From positions 1-64,000 of the forward strand of contig VSPE01000005.1 in NCBI GenBank assembly GCA_009775225.1: 64,000 nucleotides of DNA, written 5' to 3'. Numbering within the stretch: position 1 is the first letter of the stretch; each line of letters opens with the position of its first letter. The translations under genes and the position numbers were made by a program. Positions 34,129 through 42,459 of this stretch are shown in pieces. The notes beneath the pieces were generated by a model. It had not been told where the DNA came from. It saw only the letters and a program-made list of their open reading frames with translations, and searched no databases. This stretch comes from Muribaculaceae bacterium (GTDB taxonomy: Bacteria; Bacteroidota; Bacteroidia; Bacteroidales; Muribaculaceae).

Positions 34129-35118
34129 TCACTTAAGATGCGGCGACAGTCCTCGCTCGGCGATGCGCAATCCTCTCAGGAAGTCGGCGCCGCCCATAGG
34201 CTTTTTGCCTGCCGGCTGCACCGTTACAAGCTCCAGAACCTTGCCGTCGCCGGTGCCGGCGTAGGCACGTTTGCCGCAGAGTGCAAGCTCGCCGGGCTTC
34301 AGTTTCAGTCCTGTTTCGGCGGTTGCGTGTGCAGTCTTTATTATCTTTACGGTGCCGGTATCGTCGCCTTCAGCCTGTAGACTCAGATGCGACCAGGCTG
34401 AAGGATATGGCGCAAGGCCGCGCACATGGTTGTGTATGGCTGCGGCATCGCGGCTCCAGTCTGTCAGGCAGTCTTCCTTGAAGATTTTCGGCGCAGGTGT
34501 AGGCTCCGTGTCGCCGCACAGCTCGCTTTGGGGCGTGGTCTTAAGGTCGCCTTTTATTATGTGCTCCACGGTATCCACGGTGAGGCGAGCGCCTATTTCC
34601 ATAAGGCGGTCGTGTACCGAGCCGGCATCCTCGTCGGGACCGACGTCAATGCGCGTACGGCTTATGATATCGCCGGTGTCTATGTCGTGCTTGAGGAAGA
34701 AGGTGGTCACGCCGGTCTCGCTCACGCCGTCCATAATAGCGCGGTTGATAGGCGCGGCGCCGCGATACAGCGGGAGCAGTGAGCCGTGGAGGTTGAACGT
34801 GCCCAGCGGAGGCATCGTCCACACCACTTCGGGAAGCATGCGGAATGCGATTACTATAAACAGGTCTGCCTTCACTGCACGCAGTGCGCTTACAAATTCT
34901 TCGTCTTTGAGGCGCTCGGGCTGTAGCAGTGGCAGCTCATGCTCCAGGGCGTATTTCTTTACGGCGGAGTAGTTGATTTTCTGCCCGCGGCCCGATGCCT
35001 TGTCGGGCATCGTAACCACGGCGGCTACATTGTAGCCGCCTTTTATAAGTGCATCGAGACTTTCCACAGCAAAATCGGGAGTCCCGAAGAATACTATTCT
35101 GAGGTCTTGCTTGGTCAT
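34129..35118 (-). CDS. fmt: Methionyl-tRNA formyltransferase
   Basis: This 329-residue enzyme formylates Met-tRNA(fMet) with 10-formyl-tetrahydrofolate for translation initiation. The N-terminal domain shows FFGTPDFAVESL, NLHGSLLPLYRGAAPI (catalytic Asn and His) and DTGDI (catalytic Asp). The C-terminal OB-like domain starts near 210. Its length is normal. It starts seven bases after the RluA-type gene and is probably co-transcribed with it. Confidence 0.96.
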   Translation of the reverse strand: MTKQDLRIVFFGTPDFAVESLDALIKGGYNVAAVVTMPDKASGRGQKINYSAVKKYALEHELPLLQPERLKDEEFVSALRAVKADLFIVIAFRMLPEVVWTMPPLGTFNLHGSLLPLYRGAAPINRAIMDGVSETGVTTFFLKHDIDTGDIISRTRIDVGPDEDAGSVHDRLMEIGARLTVDTVEHIIKGDLKTTPQSELCGDTEPTPAPKIFKEDCLTDWSRDAAAIHNHVRGLAPYPSAWSHLSLQAEGDDTGTVKIIKTAHATAETGLKLKPGELALCGKRAYAGTGDGKVLELVTVQPAGKKPMGGADFLRGLRIAERGLSPHLK

Positions 35119-35125
35119 ATCTGTT

Positions 35126-35815
35126 TTATGGATGTTGGGTCGCGTATTGCTCGAGAGCGAGCCAAAGTGTATCGCCCGCAGGTACGGGTGCTGTCACATC
35201 TATCGGTTTCTGCGACACAGGGTGTACAAACTCTATGCGGCGTGCGTGGAGCGAGATGTTGCCGTCGGGGTTGCTGCGCTTGTCGCCGTACTTCAGGTCG
35301 CCTTTCACGGGGCAGCCTATGGCCGAGAGCTGCACGCGTATCTGGTGCTTGCGGCCCGTCATAAGATTTACCTCAAGCAGATTGTAGCGCTCGCTGCGCG
35401 CTATGAGCCTGTAGCTCAGCATAGCCTTTTTCGCGCCCTCTTTCGGTGTAAGAGATGCGTACGACTTGTTGTTGCGCTCCACCGTGCTGATATAGTGTGT
35501 GAGCGTGGCCTCGACCTGCGCCGGCTCATTGCGGCTCACGGCCCAGTACGTCTTGTGCACATCGCCCGAGGCAAACATGGCGTTCAGGCGCGACAGCGCT
35601 TTAGAGGTCTTTGCAAACATCACCACACCGCTCACGGGGCGGTCGAGGCGGTGCACAACACCGATAAAGACATTCCCAGGCTTGGCGTCGCGCTCCTTGA
35701 TATAGCGCTTGAGCGTTTCCGAGAGAGGTTCGTCGCCAGTCTTGTCTCCCTGCACTATCTCGCCGGCGCGCTTATTCACTATTATTATATGATTGTCTTC
35801 GTAGAGTATCTCCAT
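35126..35815 (-). CDS. RluA family pseudouridine synthase
   Basis: This 229-residue enzyme isomerises uridine to pseudouridine in RNA. It carries the RluA motif HRLDRPVSGVVMF with the catalytic Asp, and MTGRKHQIRVQLSAIG near the C-terminus. There is no S4 domain, so it is a short, catalytic-domain-only form. The rRNA or tRNA target cannot be read from the sequence. It is the first gene of a two-gene operon with fmt and diverges from queF. Confidence 0.93.
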   Translation of the reverse strand: MEILYEDNHIIIVNKRAGEIVQGDKTGDEPLSETLKRYIKERDAKPGNVFIGVVHRLDRPVSGVVMFAKTSKALSRLNAMFASGDVHKTYWAVSRNEPAQVEATLTHYISTVERNNKSYASLTPKEGAKKAMLSYRLIARSERYNLLEVNLMTGRKHQIRVQLSAIGCPVKGDLKYGDKRSNPDGNISLHARRIEFVHPVSQKPIDVTAPVPAGDTLWLALEQYATQHP

Positions 35816-35843
35816 TATAGGCTTATAAGCTTGTTTTAGATTG

Positions 35844-35851
35844 CAAAATTA
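35844..35851 (-). promoter_or_regulatory. Promoter -7 box of the rluA-fmt operon
   Basis: The minus strand reads TAATTTTG, 28 bases before the start at 35815. A TTG at 35874-35876 is 22 bases upstream, slightly beyond the usual spacing. Confidence 0.5.
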
Positions 35852-35912
35852 GCGAATATCGCCCTTATTTGAGCAATAATATGTATTAAATTGCCGATTT
35901 GATAAAGTTTTT

Positions 35913-35943
35913 TTTGTTGTACAAAGTTTTTTTTGTATGTTTG
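35913..35943 (+). promoter_or_regulatory. Promoter of queF-queC
   Basis: TTTG (35913-35916) and TATGTTTG (35936-35943) are separated by 19 bases, a full -33/-7 match. The transcript would begin near 35950 and carry a leader of about 68 bases. Confidence 0.68.
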
Positions 35944-35953
35944 CCGAATAATT

Positions 35954-35976
35954 GGCCTCACAAGCTCTGTGGAGCC
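35954..35976 (+). promoter_or_regulatory. Leader hairpin before queF
   Basis: GGCCTCACA and TGTGGAGCC pair over nine positions (one mismatch, one wobble) around the loop AGCTC, at the start of the predicted queF transcript. It does not show the conserved bases of a known preQ1 riboswitch. Confidence 0.35.
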
Positions 35977-36017
35977 GATTGAAACGGTTTTTAACGAACG
36001 CTATTCCATCACAAGAT

Positions 36018-36500
36018 ATGCCAAGACAGCTTGACGAATTGCAGAATTGTTCGCTACTGGGTAATCAAGGGGTAAAATACCCGACGTCCTATGCGCCCGA
36101 GATGCTTGAGACTTTCAAGAACAAGCATCCCGAGAACGAGTATATAGTGTCGTTTGACTGCCCCGAATTTACTTCACTCTGCCCGAAGACGGGTCAGCCC
36201 GACTTCGGGCACATCATTATAAACTATATTCCTGCCGAAGACATGGTGGAGAGCAAGAGTCTCAAGCTCTATCTCTTCAGCTTTCGCAATCATGGCGACT
36301 TCCATGAGGACTGCATCAATATTATAATGAAAGACCTCGTGAAGCTCATGAATCCTAAATACATAGAAGTGCGCGGTATCTTCATGCCGCGAGGAGGCAT
36401 CTCGATAGTCCCCTTTGCCAACTATGGCGATGAAAACCACCAGGATATGGTGCGACAGCGCATGCTTGCCGCATTTCCCTTAATGCCAAATCAGTTATGA
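36018..36500 (+). CDS. queF: NADPH-dependent preQ0 reductase
   Basis: This 160-residue unimodular QueF reduces 7-cyano-7-deazaguanine to 7-aminomethyl-7-deazaguanine in queuosine biosynthesis. The catalytic Cys55 and Asp62 occur in FTSLCPKTGQPDFG, and the NADPH motif is ESKSLKLY. The frame opens at 35952, but the ATG at 36018 gives the normal N-terminus. The stop overlaps the queC start (ATGA), so the two pathway enzymes are translationally coupled. Confidence 0.96.
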   Translation: MPRQLDELQNCSLLGNQGVKYPTSYAPEMLETFKNKHPENEYIVSFDCPEFTSLCPKTGQPDFGHIIINYIPAEDMVESKSLKLYLFSFRNHGDFHEDCINIIMKDLVKLMNPKYIEVRGIFMPRGGISIVPFANYGDENHQDMVRQRMLAAFPLMPNQL

Positions 36501-37168
36501 CTACACGCAATCAGAAAAACGCGTTGATGGTGCTCTCCGGAGGCATGGACTCCGTGACAATGCTCCACGAGTACGCATCGGAAATCGAACTCGCCGTAAA
36601 CTTTACCTATGGCTCAAACCATAATACACGCGAGCTTGAGTGCGCACGCGAGCACTGCCGCATGCTCGGCATTGAGCTTATGGTGATTGACCTCGGATTT
36701 ATCGGTAAATATTTCCACAGCTCGCTCCTCGAAGGCCCCGACGCTGTGCCCGAAGGCGAATACGATTTCGACAACATGAAATCGACCGTCGTTCCCTTCC
36801 GCAACGGCATAATGCTTGCCGCCGCCGCAGGCCTCGCCGAAAGCCACGGTCTTGATGTACTTATGATTGCCAACCACGCCGGCGACCATGCCCTGTACCC
36901 CGACTGCCGCCTCGCATTTATCGAGGCTATGTCGAAGGCTATACAGGAGGGCACTTACGAAGGCATAAAGGTGAAAGCCCCCTACACGCTCCTCTCCAAA
37001 GCCGACATAGCTCTGAGGGGAAAGCGCCTCGGACTCGACTATTCCACCACATACTCCTGCTACAAAGGCGGAGAGAAGCACTGCGGACAGTGCGCCACAT
37101 GCCGCGAACGCCGTGCCGCACTTCAGGCTGCCGAAATAGACGACACTACAGAATACGAAGAAGAATAA
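36497..37168 (+). CDS. queC: 7-cyano-7-deazaguanine (preQ0) synthase
   Basis: This 223-residue enzyme converts carboxy-deazaguanine to preQ0 using ATP and ammonia, the step before QueF. SGGMDS (14-19) is the PP-loop. The C-terminal zinc cluster is C-x7-C-x2-C-x2-C (CYKGGEKHCGQCATC). Residues after it (EIDDTTEYEEE) form an acidic tail. It overlaps queF by four bases. Confidence 0.96.
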   Translation: MTTRNQKNALMVLSGGMDSVTMLHEYASEIELAVNFTYGSNHNTRELECAREHCRMLGIELMVIDLGFIGKYFHSSLLEGPDAVPEGEYDFDNMKSTVVPFRNGIMLAAAAGLAESHGLDVLMIANHAGDHALYPDCRLAFIEAMSKAIQEGTYEGIKVKAPYTLLSKADIALRGKRLGLDYSTTYSCYKGGEKHCGQCATCRERRAALQAAEIDDTTEYEEE

Positions 37169-37216
37169 GAATTTTCGTGACCATCAACCATAATAATCAA
37201 CTTAAAAATCAAGTCC

Positions 37217-37393
37217 ATGGAATCGTTACTCAACTCCATCCATGCTGCTTACGAAGCATTCAAGCTTGACGCAGCTCTCCAGCAGGAGAAAAACAACAAA
37301 GCAGCCGGCACACGTGCCCGCAAAGCTTCGCTCGAGCTTGAAAAACTCATGAAGGAATTCCGCAAAGCTTCGCTCGAAAGCGCAAAGAAATAA
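37217..37393 (+). CDS. Histone H1-like small DNA-binding protein (Hc1 type)
   Basis: This 58-residue Lys- and Ala-rich helical protein reads MESLLNSIHAAYEAFKLDAA and then a KNNKAAGTRARKASLELEKL core. It closely resembles the short histone H1-like (Hc1) proteins of Bacteroidota, which coat or organise the nucleoid. KASLE occurs twice (RKASLELEKL and RKASLESAKK). It lies 48 bases after queC and is followed by a strong terminator. The role is by family resemblance. Confidence 0.85.
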   Translation: MESLLNSIHAAYEAFKLDAALQQEKNNKAAGTRARKASLELEKLMKEFRKASLESAKK

Positions 37394-37414
37394 GAAATCC
37401 ATTCTGATTGACAG

Positions 37415-37441
37415 CCCCGCCTCCGTTTAACGAGGGCGGGG
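37415..37441 (+). terminator. Terminator after the histone H1-like gene
   Basis: CCCCGCCTC (37415-37423) pairs with GAGGGCGGGG (37432-37441) and is followed by TTGTTG. It closes the queF-queC-histone-like unit. Confidence 0.75.
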
Positions 37442-37479
37442 TTGTTGCATTATGGTGCGTTTGTTTAAACCTAATTAGG

Positions 37480-37589
37480 GTCGAGCCGAAATCACGGTGT
37501 ATGGATTTAATGAAATATGTGCTCGGAGACCACTGTTTTACCATTTATCCAAACGCAATTAAACAAATACACCGTGATTTCGGCTCGAC
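37480..37589. repeat. Perfect 23-bp inverted repeat with 64-bp spacer
   Basis: Positions 37480-37502 and 37567-37589 are exact reverse complements (arm begins GTCGAGCCGAAATCACGG). The AT-richer spacer has no gene. This looks like a dispersed palindromic element or a small non-autonomous mobile element. Confidence 0.65.
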
Positions 37590-37776
37590 GCATAATTTCC
37601 CTCGACTTCCTTGCTTTACTTTCCTTCCGATACCGCACCTTTTACTTTCTTTACTTCCGTATCTAGTATAAGATTTCAGACAATCGGCGCTACAGACCAC
37701 TACAGGGCATGTCACTTCCGTTCGTTTTCTCTTAAGTGCGTTTGTCTAAGGAACGGAAAGTTCGGATGACGGATAC

Positions 37777-37817
37777 AAAAAAGCGAGACACTCCGCATGT
37801 GGAATGTCTCGCTCTTT
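37777..37817. terminator. Bidirectional terminator, end of pyruvate oxidoreductase gene
   Basis: GCGAGACA (37783-37790) pairs with TGTCTCGC (37805-37812), flanked by six A on the left and TCTTTT on the right. It serves the leftward oxidoreductase transcript, with a U tract on the minus strand. Confidence 0.78.
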
Positions 37818-37837
37818 TGAGTTATGAATGTCAGAAA

Positions 37838-40800
37838 TTAAATCTGCTCATTGCTGTTTTCTACGGGAGCAACGCTCGGGTCTACACCCCACTGCTGGAG
37901 CGAGAGTCGACGATAGTTGTTGTAGCGCCACTGAGCGTTATCCTTGGCAGCAGCGAAGAGTTCTTCTGCTTCTGCGGGATACTGCTTGAGTACCGATGCG
38001 TAGCGCACCTCACCCTTGAGGAAGTCTTCGAAGAGGCTCCAGTCGGGTTCTTTGCTGTCGAGGGTGAAGGGGTTTTCGCCCTTGAGTTCTGCATCGGGGT
38101 TGTAGCGCCAGAGCTGCCAGTAACCGCAGGCAACCGCGCGCTGCTCTTCGGCCTGTGCATGACCCATACCGGACTTGATGCCGTGGTTGATACAGGGAGC
38201 GTAGGCAATGATGAGCGAGGGGCCGTCGTAAGCCTCGGCTTCGCGGATAGCCTTGAGGGTCTGAGCCTGGTCGGCGCCCATAGCCACCTGTGCCACATAT
38301 ACGTAGCCGTAGGTAGAGGCGATAAGACCGAGGTCTTTCTTACGTATGCGCTTGCCGGCCGAAGCGAACTTGGCGATAGCGCCCAGAGGAGTAGCCTTCG
38401 ACGACTGGCCGCCGGTATTGGAGTAAACCTCGGTGTCGACAACAAGTACGTTTACATTCTTGCCGGACGCGAGTACGTGGTCGAGACCGCCGAAGCCGAT
38501 GTCGTATGCGGCACCGTCGCCGGCGATAATCCACTGCGAGCGGGCGGCGATGAAGCCCTTGAGCTCGATGACGGCTTTGCAGATGTCGCAGCCGCAGGCT
38601 TCGCAGAGGGGCACGAGCTTGTCGGCAACCTCACGGGTAACGCCTGCGCTGTGGGGAGCGTCGAGCCACTGCTGAGCCAAAGCCTTCATCTCGTCGGAGC
38701 ACTTGCTACATTCGAGCATCTGCTTGAAGAGGTCGGCGAGGCGGTCGCGAAGCTTTTCGGTACCGAGCTTCATACCGAGGCCAAATTCAGCGAAGTCCTC
38801 GAAGAGCGAGTTTGCCCATGCGGGGCCGTGGCCCTTGGCGTTGGTGGTATAGGGAGTAGAGGGAACGGAGCCTGAGTAAATCGACGAGCAACCGGTGGCA
38901 TTGGCTACCATTTCGTGGTCGCCGAAGAGCTGGCTGATGAGCTTCACGTAGGGAGTTTCGCCGCAGCCCGAGCAAGCGCCGGAGAATTCGAAGAGGGGAG
39001 TTGCGAACTGGCTGTTCTTCACGTTGGCCTTGATGTCAACGAGGTCTTGCTTGCTGCTTACTTCCTTCACGCAGTATTCCCAGCCGTTCTGTACGTTGAG
39101 CTGGGTTTCGAGGGGCTTCATCTGGAGAGCCTTCACGCCCTTCTTGCCGGGGCATACGTCAACGCAGTTGCCGCAGCCGAGGCAGTCGAGTACGTCGACA
39201 GCCTGGATGAAGTGCATGCCCTTGAACGAAGGGCCGAGTGCAGGGATAGTGCCGGCAACTCCGAAGGGAGCCTTCTCAGCCTCGGAGTCGGTGAGTACGA
39301 ACGGACGGATAGAGGCGTGGGGGCATACATACGCACACTTGTTGCACTGGATGCAGTTTTCTTCGAGCCATTCGGGAACGAAAGCGGCAACACCGCGCTT
39401 TTCGTAGGCGGCAGTGCCCTGTGCCCATGTGCCGTCGGGGTTGGCCTCGAAGTTCGAAACTTTGAGGAGGTCGCCGTCCTGAGCGTTGATGGGGCGTACT
39501 ACTTCGTTGATGAAGGCGGGGTCGCTGTTGGCAGCTTTGGGAGTGTCTTCGAGAGAAGCCCATGCGGGGTCTACTGCGAGGGTGTGGTATTCACCGCCGC
39601 GGTCTACTGCCTGGTTGTTCTTGTCTACCACGTCCTGACCCTTCTTGCCATAGCTCTTCACGATGAATTTCTTCATCTGCTCAATAGCGAGGTCGACGGG
39701 GATAACTTCGGTAATGCGGAAGAATGCGCTCTGGAGAATGGTGTTGGTGCGGTTGCCAAGGCCGATTTCCTGCGCAATCTTGGTTGCATTGATATAGTAA
39801 ACGGTGATGTTGTGCTCTGCGAAGTAGCGCTTGATGTGGTTGGGGAGGTTCTTTACGAGTTCGTCGCCTTCCCAGATAGTGTTGAGAAGGAAAGTACCGC
39901 CGTCGCGGAGGCCGCGGGTCACATCGTACATATTAAGGTAAGCCTGTACGTGACATGCCACGAAGTTGGGGGTGTTTACCAGGTATGTGGAGCGGATAGG
40001 CTCGTCGCCGAAACGGAGGTGTGAGCAGGTGAAGCCGCCCGACTTCTTGGAGTCGTATGCGAAGTAAGCCTGGCAATACTTGTTGGTATTGTCGCCGATG
40101 ATTTTCACCGAGTTCTTGTTTGCACCTACGGTACCGTCGGCGCCGAGGCCGTAGAACTTGGCCTCGAAAGTGCTCTCTGCACCGAGAGCAACCTCGGGAA
40201 GGAGGGGAAGCGAAGTGAATGTAACGTCGTCTACGATACCGAGAGTGAAGTGGTCTTTGGGCTGGGGCAGAGCGAGATTCTCAAATACGCTGAGGATTTG
40301 AGCGGGAGTGGTGTCCTTCGACGCGAGACCGTAGCGGCCGCCGACAATGAGGGGGGCATTCTCCTTGCCGTAGAAACATTCCTTTACGTCGAGGTAGAGG
40401 GGTTCGCCGTTTGCACCGGGTTCTTTAGTGCGGTCGAGCACTGCGATACGCTTTGCGGTGGCGGGCACTGCTGCGAGGAAGTGCTTGGCAGAGAAGGGGC
40501 GGTAGAGGTGTACTGCCACGAGGCCCACTTTCTCGCCTTTTTTCACGAGATAGTCGATAGCCTCCTGGGCGGCCTGAGTAACCGAACCCATGGCGATGAT
40601 TACGCGCTCGGCATCTTCTGCACCATAGTAGTTGAAGAGGTGGTATTCGCGGCCGGTGATTTTCGAGATTTCGGCCATGTAGCTCTCTACGATTTCGGGA
40701 ACAGCCTCATAGTGGCGGTTGCAGGCTTCGCGGTGCTGGAAGAATACGTCGCCGTTCTCTGCCATACCGCGGGCTACGGGAGCGTCGGGAGTAAGGGCGC

Positions 40801-41422
40801 GTGCACGGAAGTCGGCGAGAGCCTTGCGGTCGAGCAGGGGAAGGAGGTCTTCCTGTTCGAGGACCTCAATTTTCTGAATTTCGTGCGAGGTGCGGAAGCC
40901 GTCGAAGAAGTTTACAAAAGGAACGCTTGCCTTGATGGTGGAGAGGTGAGCCACACCGGCGAGGTCCATAACTTCCTGTACGGAGCCTTCGGCTAGCATG
41001 GCGAAGCCGGTCTGACGAACCGACATCACGTCCTGGTGGTCACCGAAGATAGAAAGGGCGTGCGAGGCGAGTGTACGCGCCGACACGTGGAATACGGTGG
41101 GCAGAAGCTCGCCTGCGATTTTGTACATGTTGGGAATCATCAGCAAGAGACCCTGCGAAGCCGTGTAGGTGGTGGTGAGGGCACCGGCCTGAAGTGAGCC
41201 GTGCACAGCACCTGCTGCGCCGCCTTCCGACTGCATTTCCTGAACGAGGACTGTCTCGCCGAAGATGTTCTTGCGGCCTGCTGCCGACCATTCGTCGACG
41301 TATTCAGCCATAGTCGACGAGGGGGTGATGGGGTAAATGGCGGCAACTTCAGAGAACATGTAGCTCACGTGGGCTGCAGCCTGATTACCGTCGCAGGTCA
41401 AGAATTTTTTTTCTTTACTCAT
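37838..41422 (-). CDS. nifJ: Pyruvate:ferredoxin (flavodoxin) oxidoreductase
   Basis: This 1194-residue single-chain enzyme oxidises pyruvate to acetyl-CoA and CO2 while reducing ferredoxin, a central step of anaerobic metabolism. All domains are present: an N-terminal pyruvate domain with YPITPSSTMAE, the gamma-type domain with a GADGTVGANKNSVKIIG loop, two 4Fe-4S motifs (CIQCNKCAYVCP and CLGCGNCVDVCP), a third cluster starting CSGCGE, and the TPP site GDGAAYDIGFGG...SNTGGQ. It has full length and its own promoter and terminator. Confidence 0.97.
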   Translation of the reverse strand: MSKEKKFLTCDGNQAAAHVSYMFSEVAAIYPITPSSTMAEYVDEWSAAGRKNIFGETVLVQEMQSEGGAAGAVHGSLQAGALTTTYTASQGLLLMIPNMYKIAGELLPTVFHVSARTLASHALSIFGDHQDVMSVRQTGFAMLAEGSVQEVMDLAGVAHLSTIKASVPFVNFFDGFRTSHEIQKIEVLEQEDLLPLLDRKALADFRARALTPDAPVARGMAENGDVFFQHREACNRHYEAVPEIVESYMAEISKITGREYHLFNYYGAEDAERVIIAMGSVTQAAQEAIDYLVKKGEKVGLVAVHLYRPFSAKHFLAAVPATAKRIAVLDRTKEPGANGEPLYLDVKECFYGKENAPLIVGGRYGLASKDTTPAQILSVFENLALPQPKDHFTLGIVDDVTFTSLPLLPEVALGAESTFEAKFYGLGADGTVGANKNSVKIIGDNTNKYCQAYFAYDSKKSGGFTCSHLRFGDEPIRSTYLVNTPNFVACHVQAYLNMYDVTRGLRDGGTFLLNTIWEGDELVKNLPNHIKRYFAEHNITVYYINATKIAQEIGLGNRTNTILQSAFFRITEVIPVDLAIEQMKKFIVKSYGKKGQDVVDKNNQAVDRGGEYHTLAVDPAWASLEDTPKAANSDPAFINEVVRPINAQDGDLLKVSNFEANPDGTWAQGTAAYEKRGVAAFVPEWLEENCIQCNKCAYVCPHASIRPFVLTDSEAEKAPFGVAGTIPALGPSFKGMHFIQAVDVLDCLGCGNCVDVCPGKKGVKALQMKPLETQLNVQNGWEYCVKEVSSKQDLVDIKANVKNSQFATPLFEFSGACSGCGETPYVKLISQLFGDHEMVANATGCSSIYSGSVPSTPYTTNAKGHGPAWANSLFEDFAEFGLGMKLGTEKLRDRLADLFKQMLECSKCSDEMKALAQQWLDAPHSAGVTREVADKLVPLCEACGCDICKAVIELKGFIAARSQWIIAGDGAAYDIGFGGLDHVLASGKNVNVLVVDTEVYSNTGGQSSKATPLGAIAKFASAGKRIRKKDLGLIASTYGYVYVAQVAMGADQAQTLKAIREAEAYDGPSLIIAYAPCINHGIKSGMGHAQAEEQRAVACGYWQLWRYNPDAELKGENPFTLDSKEPDWSLFEDFLKGEVRYASVLKQYPAEAEELFAAAKDNAQWRYNNYRRLSLQQWGVDPSVAPVENSNEQI

Positions 41423-41491
41423 AACGTTGTGTAATCGTTTATATAGGGAATTGTTTGTTTAAATTTGTCACGTATTGAAAATTTCCAAGTG

Positions 41492-41499
41492 CAAAATTA
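41492..41499 (-). promoter_or_regulatory. Promoter -7 box of nifJ
   Basis: The minus strand reads TAATTTTG, about 70 bases before the start codon at 41422. The 164-base gap to murI holds nothing else that I can support. Confidence 0.5.
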
Positions 41500-41586
41500 C
41501 AAAAAAAGACTGAAACCGCCTGTCTTAACAGGGGTAAAATTCAGCCGTTTTAGGTTTAATATTGTTGAAAAAAGCATTAAAAATTT

Positions 41587-42453
41587 TCATATTTCGCTCA
41601 AAGTGTATGCTCGCCGGGCTTCTACCGGCGCTCCCATAAACACTCTGGCCAGGGCGGAAAATTTATCCGGCTCTTCGGTTGTGATGTATGTGGTGCCGCC
41701 TCCTTGGGTTATGCGGGCGTCCATTTCGGGGTGGCGGCGGAGGTAGTTTAGGAGCGAAGCTGCCACGATGTCGCCTTGCGGCACCACGCGCACATGAGAC
41801 GGCAGGTATTGTCTGATTTTATTAATAAGGAGAGGGTAGTGCGTGCAACCGAGTATGAGAGTGTCGATATCGGCGTCCTGGCTCAGTAGCGCCGAGATGT
41901 CGCGCTTCACGAAGTAGTCGGCGCCCTCGCCTTCGGCTTCAAGGTTCTCTACCAGCGGTACCCACATGGGGCAGGCGTGCGAGTAGAAGCGTAGTGTGGG
42001 GTGCAGCTTGGCAAGCTCTATGTCGTAGGAGTGCGAGCTTACGGTGCCGGGGGTGCCTACCAGCCCTACGGCGCCCGACTTTGTGAGTGTGCCTACAGTT
42101 TCGGCTGTGGGGCGGATTACGCCGAGCACGCGCCTGTCGGGGGCGAGAGCGGGCAGGTCGCGTTGCTGTATGGTGCGGAGAGCTTTTGCCGAGGCTGTAT
42201 TGCAGGCGAGGATTACAAGCTGGCATCCGCAGGCGAACAGATAGCGTACGGCTTCGAGTGTGAAGTGATACACGAGGTCGAAGGAGCGGTTGCCGTATGG
42301 CGCGCGTGCATTGTCGCCGAGATAAATGAAATCGGCATCGGGCAGCGCGGCCCTGAGCGAGCGGAGCACAGTGAGCCCGCCGTAGCCCGAGTCAAAAACA
42401 CCAATAGGGCCGGGGTGGTATTCCCCGGCCTTTATTAATTCGTCAATAGTCAT
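41587..42453 (-). CDS. murI: Glutamate racemase
   Basis: This 288-residue cofactor-independent racemase makes D-glutamate for peptidoglycan. Both catalytic cysteines are visible, in LACNTASAKAL and LGCTHYPLL, along with the N-terminal VFDSGYGGLTVL and YLGDNARAPYG. It starts six bases after serA and is the last gene of the leftward serC-serA-murI operon. Putting serine and D-Glu synthesis together is unusual as a pathway but common as a gene neighbourhood. Confidence 0.96.
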   Translation of the reverse strand: MTIDELIKAGEYHPGPIGVFDSGYGGLTVLRSLRAALPDADFIYLGDNARAPYGNRSFDLVYHFTLEAVRYLFACGCQLVILACNTASAKALRTIQQRDLPALAPDRRVLGVIRPTAETVGTLTKSGAVGLVGTPGTVSSHSYDIELAKLHPTLRFYSHACPMWVPLVENLEAEGEGADYFVKRDISALLSQDADIDTLILGCTHYPLLINKIRQYLPSHVRVVPQGDIVAASLLNYLRRHPEMDARITQGGGTTYITTEEPDKFSALARVFMGAPVEARRAYTLSEI

Positions 42454-42459
42454 TATACA

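Larger units (their letters stand above)
37394..37837. other. Non-coding region with terminators and inverted repeats
   Basis: No supportable gene is seen. The stretch holds a terminator after the histone-like gene, a perfect 23-bp inverted repeat, a 14-bp direct repeat pair (37455-37468 and 37736-37749, 13 of 14 match), an 8-bp stem TTCCGTTC/GAACGGAA (37716-37723 and 37751-37758), and a final terminator shared with the pyruvate oxidoreductase gene. Confidence 0.6.

Noticed and set aside
35950..36017. preQ1 riboswitch before queF
   Set aside because: The conserved C-rich loop and A-rich tail of known preQ1 classes are not present; only a simple hairpin is seen.
37408..37671. 87-codon frame over the 23-bp inverted repeat
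   Set aside because: It begins in a terminator and runs through palindromic arms. The translation is unlike a protein and no promoter is present.
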